A program made the translations under genes and the position numbers. 64,000 bases of DNA, taken from assembly GCA_019090455.1 (NCBI GenBank), contig JAHRWA010000075.1, positions 1 to 64,000 of the forward strand. Direction: 5' to 3'. Origin of the DNA: Pseudomonadales bacterium. GTDB taxonomy: Bacteria; Pseudomonadota; Gammaproteobacteria; Pseudomonadales; DC-out160. The notes below the pieces were generated by a model. The model saw only the letters and a program-made list of their open reading frames with translations, was not told the origin of the DNA and searched no databases. Below are positions 24,470 through 32,150 of this stretch, piece after piece; the first letter of the stretch is position 1, and each line of letters begins with the position of its first letter.

Positions 24470-25393
24470 ATGACAAAGAATCAAGCCAAGGCAAAGGACA
24501 CCGCAGAATTTTGGGTCGCCGTCGTGGAGCGATCATCCTTGGGGGACAAGGACGCACGAGCTGAGATTGTTCGGAGCGCAGATCCTATGATCCAATTTCA
24601 AACGGGGAAGTTCTGTCGACGTTTTTGTCATACCAATTGCTTCCAAACTAACTGCACACTATCGCCACCTCAAGCTAAGCTCAGTAAAAACAAGCCACTT
24701 TGCGAATGGGGTAACGCCAGTTACGGCTGGATGCTGGATCAATTAACCTCTGAAAAACGCCTGGCAAACTACCAAGGCAACTCACCGTTGCCACATTATT
24801 TTTTTACCATTGTTAATTCATTGCCATTTTATGAACGCTGGAAAAACTGGCGCTTTGGAAGGCGTATCTACGTACCCACTTATATTGAACGTCTCTCTGA
24901 TATCGCCAGCAAGATATTTTTCGGACTACAAAAAGGTGACGCTATCGAACTGATGGCGAAAAATTGCAACCGCGATGTCCTAGAAGTGAAAAAAGTCGCC
25001 CATGAAATCATCGTTCTCCTCACGCAAAAAAAACGTCTCTACCTGCTAGACCAGCCCACCACCGTCTCTCTGACACAGAGTCAATCCAGCAGCGACGACG
25101 CGGAGTCCGATGACAGTCAAATAGCAGTGCCCGTATCCGATAGAACACCGGAACTGTCGCAACAAATTCAATCGGTGAAAAAAGTCTGGCCGCAGTTATC
25201 CCCGGTGGAACAATATATTCTCGAAGCCTTAGTAATTGAAGAACAAGATGTCACTGATGTATTGCATGCTCTAGCGGAACTGGATTTGACCATAAAGCCC
25301 GGCGTTGCCGCCAAGGACACCAATCCACAACAACTATACTATTTTAAGCGCAAGTGTATTGCTAAGTTAGCGCAACTCGTAGAAGAGCAATAA
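24470..25393 (+). CDS. Sigma-factor-like protein with N-terminal cysteine cluster
   Basis: A 307-residue protein resembling RNA polymerase sigma-like proteins encoded beside CHAT/caspase operons. Residues 100-180 (PHYFFTIVNSLPFYERWKNW, FGRRIYVPTYIERL) take the place of sigma region 2. Residues 225-305 (VWPQLSPVEQYILEALVIEE, then YYFKRKCIAKLAQLVEE) look like a region-4-type helix-turn-helix. Residues 49-62 hold four cysteines spaced CX3CX3CX4C, with a fifth at C78, a possible metal or Fe-S site. An anti-sigma-like zinc-finger membrane protein is encoded next, which supports the sigma role. No hit can be run here; sigma identity is inference from pattern and context. Confidence 0.55.
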   Translation: MTKNQAKAKDTAEFWVAVVERSSLGDKDARAEIVRSADPMIQFQTGKFCRRFCHTNCFQTNCTLSPPQAKLSKNKPLCEWGNASYGWMLDQLTSEKRLANYQGNSPLPHYFFTIVNSLPFYERWKNWRFGRRIYVPTYIERLSDIASKIFFGLQKGDAIELMAKNCNRDVLEVKKVAHEIIVLLTQKKRLYLLDQPTTVSLTQSQSSSDDAESDDSQIAVPVSDRTPELSQQIQSVKKVWPQLSPVEQYILEALVIEEQDVTDVLHALAELDLTIKPGVAAKDTNPQQLYYFKRKCIAKLAQLVEEQ

Positions 25394-25424
25394 GGTTAGG
25401 ATAACGATAGAATTCTGATAGTGA

Positions 25425-25454
25425 GATTTAAGATACTGGGATTTAAGATACGGG
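25425..25454. repeat. 15-bp tandem repeat, 2 copies
   Basis: GATTTAAGATACTGG followed by GATTTAAGATACGGG (one mismatch), in the gap between the sigma-like and anti-sigma-like genes. Confidence 0.8.
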
Positions 25455-25566
25455 GAAAAATAGAACTTTATTTTCAACAAATCTTTCAGTCTGTGTCTGT
25501 ATTAACCCTAACGTTAGATACAGCCCCAATTTAGAAGTTAAATAGAACCGAAAAAGAAGACGGACC

Positions 25567-26406
25567 ATGCCTCACCCACAAGCAGAGCAGTTACTCGCGT
25601 ATGCCGAAACGCCAGAAGCCGATGAATTCCACACGATACGGGATCACCTCCTCACCTGTCAGATATGCCGTATTGCAATCGAACGGGGGGTGACATTGAC
25701 CTCTCAATTGAAAGCGGTTGGTCATGACATGATAAGCGATGAGGGTAAGACTACAGCAGACTTAGACCTCAAAGCATCGTTGCACCAGTTAACTCATGAA
25801 TCGGCTATGCAACGGGAACTTTCCAACAAACAGCTATCCCACACACAATCCAGCTCGAAACTCACTAAGCGAAACACGTTAACAGAAATCCTAAATATCG
25901 GGCTTGGATGGTTAACGCAATCCCGCCCCATATGGGCTACCGCATCGGTTTCTTGTCTGCTACTCATCATCCCTCTTATGCTTAGCGATCAATTTTTCAA
26001 TCAGCAAGGTCACAGCACAATCGACGCCGTTCAGTTTATCTCCTATCAGGACTCCACCGATATCATCCTAACCGATCCCGAACAACCGCGAGTGGGCCTT
26101 GGCTTTTTCCATCAGGCAGAAGATCGGGTGGGTACTTTTACAGGTCTTGAGATTAATGCGTTGGATAGCCAAACTCTGGATATTACCTGGCCACCGGTAC
26201 TTGAGGCACAGGAATATGAGATCACTATATTTAGTATGGAGTACGGTGCTCGAAAGGCGATTCAAACTGTAACGAGTGAAACGAATCATGTTAGCCTTTC
26301 GCGAGTCGACCTCCACACAAATCGCCGATACGAGTGGGAGCTGTCAGGGCCGACGAAAACTAATCATCATTTCAAAACCAGTGGCGGCTTTATCATAAAG
26401 GATTAA
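25567..26406 (+). CDS. Zinc-finger anti-sigma-like membrane protein with periplasmic Fn3-like domain
   Basis: A 279-residue protein. The N-terminus has HTIRDHLLTCQIC (H27, C31, C34), the HxxxCxxC core of zf-HC2 anti-sigma domains. A single membrane segment lies at about residues 117-140 (ATASVSCLLLIIPLMLSD). The periplasmic part ends in a beta-sandwich-like region (LDSQTLDITWPPVLEAQEYE, then HTNRRYEWELSGP) with fibronectin type III spacing. It would hold the sigma-like protein at the membrane and sense the envelope. It is preceded by a 173-bp gap after the sigma-like gene and followed by the caspase gene after 3 bp, so caspase expression is coupled to it. Confidence 0.68.
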   Translation: MPHPQAEQLLAYAETPEADEFHTIRDHLLTCQICRIAIERGVTLTSQLKAVGHDMISDEGKTTADLDLKASLHQLTHESAMQRELSNKQLSHTQSSSKLTKRNTLTEILNIGLGWLTQSRPIWATASVSCLLLIIPLMLSDQFFNQQGHSTIDAVQFISYQDSTDIILTDPEQPRVGLGFFHQAEDRVGTFTGLEINALDSQTLDITWPPVLEAQEYEITIFSMEYGARKAIQTVTSETNHVSLSRVDLHTNRRYEWELSGPTKTNHHFKTSGGFIIKD

Positions 26407-26409
26407 CAG

Positions 26410-28101
26410 GTGAAATTAGAAACCAAACAACGTAGCTCAAAATCACCCGTAGACATGAAACTTATCTCTATCCTATTGAGTTTTATCTTGGTTCTCATAA
26501 CCTATCCTCTCACTACCTATGCATCCCCGTCGTTTGCAGATAGTTCAAAACAAAGTCGTGGCTTATCTATAAAACCAAAAATCACATCCCTAGCCGCCCT
26601 CAATAGTGGGCAATATCGGGCATTAATTATAGGTAACGATCGTTACGCCCAAAATAACAATAATGTTTGGAAACCTCTCAAAACAGCGGTCAAAGATGCG
26701 AATGCAGTGGCCTCTATCTTACGCCAGGAGTATGGCTTTAAAGATATCAACGTCCTCACCAATGCCACCCGTAAAGAGATATTACTCGCGCTGCAAAGTT
26801 TATCAAAAAGAGTTATGCGTAATGACAGTGTACTGGTCTACTACGCAGGTCATGGATTTCTCGATGACGATTCTAATAAGGGCTATTGGATTCCAGTTGA
26901 TGCCAAAGGCACAGACCACACCACCTATGTACGAAATTCAACGGTTCGTGATGAGGTCTCGTTAATCGCATCCCGCAGCCAACACACCTTATTAATCTCC
27001 GACTCCTGCTTTAGTGGCAGCCTCTTGCGTGGAGACACGCGAGGCATACAAATTCAGGAAAAAAATGAACGCTACTATGACAAAGTGTCGAAAAAGAAAA
27101 GCGTTCAAATTCTCACGGCTGGCGGCATCGAATACGTGGATGACAATTATCAACAATCAGGCCACTCCCCCTTTAGCTACTTCCTACTCAATGAATTGGA
27201 TACTAACGAACAACCTCGAATCACCTTATCTGAACTGGCATCCAACGTGGAGAAAGCCGTCGCCAATAATTCCGATCAGATACCAGAAAGTGGAGTGCTC
27301 TACGGTGCCGGTGATGAGCTGGGAGAATTTGTCTTTGTGAAAGTAAAATTAAACGTCGAAGTAGAAGGCGTGCCCAAAGATCGTGTAAAAGTGCTAGTCG
27401 AGCTAGACACAGGCAATACTGGAAAATCTATCACTACGATAAAAAAGAATTCAAATGATCTTAAGTTATTAATTGGCGGGCAACTTAACTTGTTAAGTTT
27501 TGAGGGCAATAATAACTCGAGTACCGGCACTCAATTTGAAGGGAATGGCCAAGGACTAGAACTCAAACTGGAGTTACAAACGGGCCGCTGGTATGCCGGA
27601 CTTAACCTGCTGGGTACAAACTTCGATTTCGATGACGGCTCACCGAGTAGGGAACCCAGTTCAGGCGCTACGCCAAACACAGAAAACGTCCAAATAGAAC
27701 GAGGCGAAATTAGCTTTATAGCGGGATATAATTTTTGGCCTCAAGTGTCTCTCTTTTTAGGCACAACATTCTATAGTCATGAATGGCAGGATCAAGACCA
27801 CAAGTTAGATTACAGTGGCCTCGAGTTTGGTATTTCTGGATTCCACTCTTTGAATGATCAATGGCGTTTATACGGATCATTCGCGTTAATACCGCTCACG
27901 ATCAAAATCGAAGACGAGGAAGTCGGTGACAGTGGCGGCAGCTCGATCACCATAGGTGCTATCTATCAAATTAATCCCAACACCCAATTGAACATTGCGA
28001 TCGAAGGTCAGAATCAAACGAACGAGTTCGACAATGGTGTAGAGCAAACACACCGAATTGGCGGATTGGTGCTGGGCATTAGTCATCGGTTTTTATTGTA
28101 A
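26410..28101 (+). CDS. Secreted caspase-family (C14-like) protease fused to a predicted outer-membrane beta-barrel
   Basis: A 563-residue protein. GTG 26410 has AAGGA upstream; an in-frame ATG at codon 16 begins the hydrophobic signal (MKLISILLSFILVLITYPL). Residues 68-300 are a caspase/metacaspase p20-like domain: ALIIGNDRYA, then PLKTAVKDANAVASIL, catalytic H148 in VYYAGHGF and catalytic C200 in LLISDSCFSGS. Residues 330-563 form alternating amphipathic strands (YAGLNLLGTNFDF, IERGEISFIAGYNFW, FLGTTFYSHEW, LYGSFALIPL, ITIGAIYQI) ending in SHRFLL, as in an 8-stranded outer-membrane barrel. The protease domain would face the periplasm. It lies in a cluster with sigma, anti-sigma and DUF4384 genes. 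The caspase fold is firm; the barrel is my inference. Confidence 0.85.
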   Translation: MKLETKQRSSKSPVDMKLISILLSFILVLITYPLTTYASPSFADSSKQSRGLSIKPKITSLAALNSGQYRALIIGNDRYAQNNNNVWKPLKTAVKDANAVASILRQEYGFKDINVLTNATRKEILLALQSLSKRVMRNDSVLVYYAGHGFLDDDSNKGYWIPVDAKGTDHTTYVRNSTVRDEVSLIASRSQHTLLISDSCFSGSLLRGDTRGIQIQEKNERYYDKVSKKKSVQILTAGGIEYVDDNYQQSGHSPFSYFLLNELDTNEQPRITLSELASNVEKAVANNSDQIPESGVLYGAGDELGEFVFVKVKLNVEVEGVPKDRVKVLVELDTGNTGKSITTIKKNSNDLKLLIGGQLNLLSFEGNNNSSTGTQFEGNGQGLELKLELQTGRWYAGLNLLGTNFDFDDGSPSREPSSGATPNTENVQIERGEISFIAGYNFWPQVSLFLGTTFYSHEWQDQDHKLDYSGLEFGISGFHSLNDQWRLYGSFALIPLTIKIEDEEVGDSGGSSITIGAIYQINPNTQLNIAIEGQNQTNEFDNGVEQTHRIGGLVLGISHRFLL

Positions 28102-28118
28102 GCGGCTTTTATTGTTAC
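28087..28118. repeat. 16-bp imperfect tandem duplication spanning the caspase stop codon
   Basis: CGGTTTTTATTGTAAG (28087-28102) includes the TAA stop and is followed by CGGCTTTTATTGTTAC. Confidence 0.65.
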
Positions 28119-28204
28119 CGATTCTTATTTATTCAAATCGGGTTCACGAAAACGACAGCGATATGGGTCTAGTGAAATTGAATTTACACTGCGGAGAAAA
28201 ATAG

Positions 28205-28723
28205 TTGTTTACGCTCAATAGAAGATTTACCCTGTCTTTGCTTCAACTTTGCTATTGGGCTGCGCTCTTTCTCGCTAGTGATAGCGCGATGGGCGATGGA
28301 CTTACAAAAGATAAAAAATTAGAAGTAGGCATAACCACTCACCTAGGCGACAAGCAACAATTTCAACAAGGCGACAGATTAACGCTGCTCATCACACTTT
28401 CCGATAATGCTTATTTAGTTTTGATTTACAAAGACGCGACCAATAAACTAGAGCAGATATACCCTAATCGTTGGTCGGCACAAACGGTTTTTCCAGCAGG
28501 CTATTTTCAGCCTTTCCCATCGACCACAAACCCTTTTGAATTTATTGTTAGCGAGCCGTACGGGCAGGAAGAGGTTTGGTTGGTTGCTTCAAGAAAGCCT
28601 TTTTCAGAGTTGTTTTTTAAAGATATTAAAAAACTGCATCACAGCAGCGATGGATCAGACCCACCATTGATTAACCAAAACACCATGGGATTCTCTCGAG
28701 TGACCATTGAGACTTATCCTTAA
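28205..28723 (+). CDS. Secreted DUF4384 protein
   Basis: A 172-residue protein starting at TTG with GGAG 8 bases upstream. A signal peptide (RRFTLSLLQLCYWAALFLAS, cleavage near AMG) precedes a DUF4384 domain: FQQGDRLTLLITLSDNAYLV, then KLEQIYPNRWS, then PFEFIVSEPYGQEEVWLVAS. DUF4384 modules accompany caspase and serine/threonine kinase genes in many bacteria and probably bind ligands or partners in the periplasm. It is the last gene of the cluster, 103 bp after the caspase gene. Confidence 0.78.
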   Translation: MFTLNRRFTLSLLQLCYWAALFLASDSAMGDGLTKDKKLEVGITTHLGDKQQFQQGDRLTLLITLSDNAYLVLIYKDATNKLEQIYPNRWSAQTVFPAGYFQPFPSTTNPFEFIVSEPYGQEEVWLVASRKPFSELFFKDIKKLHHSSDGSDPPLINQNTMGFSRVTIETYP

Positions 28724-28744
28724 TGACATTTATCCTTAATGACA
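28714..28744. repeat. 16-bp tandem duplication spanning the DUF4384 stop codon
   Basis: TTATCCTTAATGACAT (28714-28729, containing codons TAT CCT and the TAA stop) is repeated immediately as TTATCCTTAATGACA. Confidence 0.8.
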
Positions 28745-28762
28745 AAGACCTTCGCAGTCACT

Positions 28763-29422
28763 TTATTTGTGCAATGTAAAAACTTCATGATCGGTAAGGT
28801 AGCCATTGGTATAAACGGTCATCGCTAATGTATAACCCCGACTCGTTGTTCTAATATTAAAGACTCGTTCAACTAAATTTGACTTGCGGCTTATCCCTGC
28901 CGGCTTTGAGCCGTAAATCCCGCCAACGCCAATTATTCTTCTTCGGTATTTTTGTGTTGTTTCTATATCTTGTTCATTAAATCGAAAGTCAAAGATATGC
29001 CGCTCATCAAATAAATCGTAGTGATCGGACTTCGTTATTCTTTCCTTTGGATAGTGTTTTTCAGTGCGAATAACCATATTGTTAAATATCCCCTCCTTCG
29101 CTGTGACCTTTACCTCTGCTGTTCGACTCACACGTCGTGGATTTTTATCACTTCCCTTACACTGAGATTCAATTAATGTACCTTGCCAATCTCCCGCCAA
29201 ATATTGGTACATCTCTTTGAGTCGTTTTTCCTCAGCGGGCTCAAATTTAAAATCCGTTTCTAAATCAAAATAAGCATCACCCGCCTCTTGATAATAGGGT
29301 GACGGTGTATTGCATGTCGCCGCACCCGGATTGGTTATTGTAACGGCCTGGGTCGTGCTTTCGGCACTCACGATCATTGTCATAGCGAAAGCTAAAATAA
29401 AAAGTGGGAATCTAAAGTCCAT
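28763..29422 (-). CDS. Hypothetical secreted protein
   Basis: A 219-residue protein with a clear signal peptide (MDFRFPLFILAFAMTMIVSA). The mature part has YQYLAGDWQGTLIESQCKG, then alternating charged beta-strands (TRTAEV-like, KYRRRIIGVGG, RGYTLAMTVYTNGYLTDHEV), suggesting a lipocalin- or calycin-like barrel, but I do not recognise the family. It is convergent with the DUF4384 gene, 39 bp away. Confidence 0.65.
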   Translation of the reverse strand: MDFRFPLFILAFAMTMIVSAESTTQAVTITNPGAATCNTPSPYYQEAGDAYFDLETDFKFEPAEEKRLKEMYQYLAGDWQGTLIESQCKGSDKNPRRVSRTAEVKVTAKEGIFNNMVIRTEKHYPKERITKSDHYDLFDERHIFDFRFNEQDIETTQKYRRRIIGVGGIYGSKPAGISRKSNLVERVFNIRTTSRGYTLAMTVYTNGYLTDHEVFTLHK

Positions 29423-29723
29423 TATATTCTCTCAGCAATTTAACCACTGTCGGCAGGAATCATAGTAACGGGATCGATATAAAAAGTGGCTTTGCTTTGA
29501 TCCCATGAATAAAAGAGCACCGTACTGTAACGTGCTGTATTCATGCGGCATCTTACAGCAGAGCAGATCAAAATTAAAGCACTTCAAGAAGGAGACATCC
29601 CGTTTAACATGCCGGTATTCTGCAGACAAAATATTCGTTACACTTACGCCCCTCAATAATTAGAAGTTATAGACAAATCCCATATCAATCAGACCACTGA
29701 CCTAACAATAAGGACTTTACTCT

Positions 29724-30134
29724 ATGGCAAAGCCGAACAAATCACTCCCGCGTCCCACGCCGGAATCACAACATTTCTGGGATGGAGCACTTAAAGGAGA
29801 GCTACTTCTACAACAATGCGACGATTGTCAGCATACTTATTTTCCGCCCCGCCCCTTTTGCCCCAAATGCGCAAACCGTAGCGTCTCCATTATAAAAGCA
29901 AGCGGAAAAGCCACACTCTACTCCTACGTGATTAATCACCGCCCTTTGCCCGGCTTCGACAACCCTCATTCTATTGCGGTGGTTGAACTGGAAGAAGGTC
30001 CTCGAATGATGACCAATATTGTGGACTGCCCACAAACACCTGAAGCGCTGGTGTTGGATATGCCACTCACCGTCACATTCGAAGCCATGTCTGAAGACAT
30101 AAAGCTCGCCAAATTCAAACCTGCGGAGGCCTAA
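29724..30134 (+). CDS. DUF35 OB-fold/zinc-ribbon acyl-CoA-associated protein
   Basis: A 136-residue protein with a rubredoxin-like zinc ribbon (C32, C35, C46, C49 in LLQQCDDCQHTYFPPRPFC and PKC) followed by an OB-fold (about 55-130; SGKATLYSYVINHRPLPGF, then IAVVELEEGPRMMTNIVDC). DUF35 proteins form complexes with thiolase-like partners and are needed for acyl-CoA chemistry, for example in steroid side-chain retro-aldol cleavage. The thiolase gene begins 2 bp downstream, so the two are one functional unit. Confidence 0.9.
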   Translation: MAKPNKSLPRPTPESQHFWDGALKGELLLQQCDDCQHTYFPPRPFCPKCANRSVSIIKASGKATLYSYVINHRPLPGFDNPHSIAVVELEEGPRMMTNIVDCPQTPEALVLDMPLTVTFEAMSEDIKLAKFKPAEA

Positions 30135-30136
30135 TA

Positions 30137-31282
30137 ATGAAACCTAAATCTATTGCAATCGTAGGTGCCGCCGAAACCACTGAACTCGGTGTAATCCCCA
30201 ATGTATCCCAATTACAATTACATGCCGATGCGGCATTAAATGCCCTAGAGGATGCCGGATTAAAATTATCCGACATCGATGGCGTCGCCACCGCTGGTGA
30301 AGTTCCTACCAACCTAGCGTATTACCTTGGCATTACTCCGACTTGGGTAGACGGCACATCTGTCGGTGGATGCTCTTTCATGCTACATGTTCGCCATGCC
30401 GCCGCAGCCATCGAATCCGGCCTCTGTAAAACCGTACTGATTACTCACGGTGAAAGTGGTCGATCAAGAGTAGGAACAAGCAACTCTTGGCCTCGTGGAA
30501 AGTCCACACTGTCAGCACAGTTTGAAACCCCTTTTGGCGCAGTCGCTCCGCCCTCCATGTTCACCATTCCTGTTTTACGATACATGAAAGATTTTGGACT
30601 CACTCATGAACAGCTAGCAATGGTTGCCGTGGTGCAAAGAGAATGGGCAGCGAAAAACCCGCGCGCCTCTTTCCGAGATCCCTTGACTGTTGAAGATGTA
30701 TTGAATAGCTCCATGATTTCTTATCCCTTCCGAAAACTACAATGCTGCCTCGTCACCGACGGCGGTGGTGCTCTGATTTTAACATCAGCGGAAAGAGCAA
30801 AAGACTTCCCACAAAAACCCGTCTATCTCCTCGGTACCGGTGAAAGTGTTGAAACACCTCTCATCAGTCAGATGGAAGATTTCACCACATCCAAAGCCTT
30901 CCGAGTATCCGGCAAAAAAGCCTTTGAAGAAGCCGGCATCTCCCATAGCGATGTTGATCATCTTATGATTTACGATGCGTTTGCACACTTACCCATATAC
31001 GGACTAGAAGACTTAGGCTTCTGCGAACGGGGTACGGCAGCAGAGTATATCGCTGGACGTAACACCGCACCCGGTGGCGAACTACCGATGAACACCAACG
31101 GCGGCGGACTCAGCTACATGCATTCCGGTATGTATGGCATGTACGCATTGCAAGAAAGCGTACGCCAAATGCGAGGTATCGCCCCTGCGCAAATCGAAAA
31201 TGCAAAGGTATCCGTCGCACATGGTGTGGGCGGTATGTTTGCTGCGAGTGGCACGATAGTGATGACTAACGAAGCTCCTTAG
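30137..31282 (+). CDS. Thiolase-family (SCP2/lipid-transfer type) protein
   Basis: A 381-residue thiolase-superfamily protein of the acetyl-CoA acetyltransferase/Ltp2 type. The substrate-binding region DGTSVGGCSFMLHVRHAAAA carries C79 at the nucleophile position. Later signatures include YDAFAHLPIYGLEDLGF, NTNGGGLSYMHSGMYGMYAL and the C-terminal VAHGVGGMFAASGTIVM. Paired with the DUF35 gene, it may act as a thiolase or as an aldolase on a branched or cyclic acyl-CoA; substrate unknown. Start ATG follows TAATA of the previous gene. Confidence 0.9.
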   Translation: MKPKSIAIVGAAETTELGVIPNVSQLQLHADAALNALEDAGLKLSDIDGVATAGEVPTNLAYYLGITPTWVDGTSVGGCSFMLHVRHAAAAIESGLCKTVLITHGESGRSRVGTSNSWPRGKSTLSAQFETPFGAVAPPSMFTIPVLRYMKDFGLTHEQLAMVAVVQREWAAKNPRASFRDPLTVEDVLNSSMISYPFRKLQCCLVTDGGGALILTSAERAKDFPQKPVYLLGTGESVETPLISQMEDFTTSKAFRVSGKKAFEEAGISHSDVDHLMIYDAFAHLPIYGLEDLGFCERGTAAEYIAGRNTAPGGELPMNTNGGGLSYMHSGMYGMYALQESVRQMRGIAPAQIENAKVSVAHGVGGMFAASGTIVMTNEAP

Positions 31283-31302
31283 GGGTGGTTGGTATAGTAA
31301 TG

Positions 31303-31339
31303 AAAAGCCAGCGCCGGTAATCGGTGTTGGCTTTTTTTG
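31303..31339 (+). terminator. Rho-independent terminator after the thiolase gene
   Basis: AAGCCAGCGCCG, loop GTAAT, CGGTGTTGGCTT (with G-T pairs), then a run of T. Lies about 20 bp after the stop codon. Confidence 0.85.
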
Positions 31340-32150
31340 TGGGACTTTTTTTAAGGGTTACAGTGGGGAATGGACAAACGACCAATTGAAGTTTACGTCC
31401 TCCATAGGCAGAATTTTCTCGACATAGGCGTGAGCATACCTAATTCAAATAAAATATTGGGTTAGCTCTAGCAGATGCTCTTGTGCTAACAATTTAAATA
31501 TTTAAAAAAAATCACGAATATGGAGATAGTCTATGAAAAAAAGATATCCCACACAGCAGATCACCATTTGATATTAATATCACCGCAGGTAATAGCCTCC
31601 TCATACAATTTATCTTACGATGCAATTTAAAGATTAAAGAAATCCCATATTTATTTATGTTTTTATATTCTAACTTATTTTAATGATCGACATTTTAAGA
31701 ATATCTTGTTTTAAAAAATTCAAGGTAGCTCATCGGTCGGAATTCCTAATTTGGATGCCAGCCAATATTATGTTTCTAAAAACTTTCCGTTCTTATATTT
31801 TATAGGTAACAAATCTCTCAATTAATCACCTCATGCCATATCCCGTTACCTCTCTTATTCCTTAATAGTGACTGCACTTCGGCCCAACAAAACTTGCAAC
31901 ATAAATACGTCAATTTTTTACCGCACTCTTTAGAGAATATTAATTGCCGTTACAAAATATATTTCTGGTGCAGTCTTCAGAGGATGCTACGCTGACAAAA
32001 AGAAACAAATTGTAAAGCAACTCTAACATTGTGTCGTCTTATGAAATCAGCTAAACCTCCTGAATCTCACCAGGAAAGCCCAACAATTGTTAGAAGCCTA
32101 TCTGCTCAATGTTGAGACAGTACTTTTTGAATATGGTTTAGGAGAACTCT
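31340..32150. other. Long AT-rich non-coding stretch upstream of the porin gene
   Basis: About 810 bp with no credible protein gene. It is clearly AT-rich (for example around 31500-31720). A 24-codon frame from ATG 32041 exists but has no support. It should hold the porin promoter and could encode a small RNA; no specific structure convinced me. Confidence 0.5.

Noticed and set aside
29543-29659. 38-codon plus-strand frame (MRHLTAEQIKIKALQEGDIP...) in the gap before the DUF35 gene
   Set aside because: It reads smoothly but has no recognisable family and no clear ribosome binding site; could be a gene relic, not supportable.
32041-32115. 24-codon frame upstream of the porin
   Set aside because: Too short, no ribosome site, no similarity I know.
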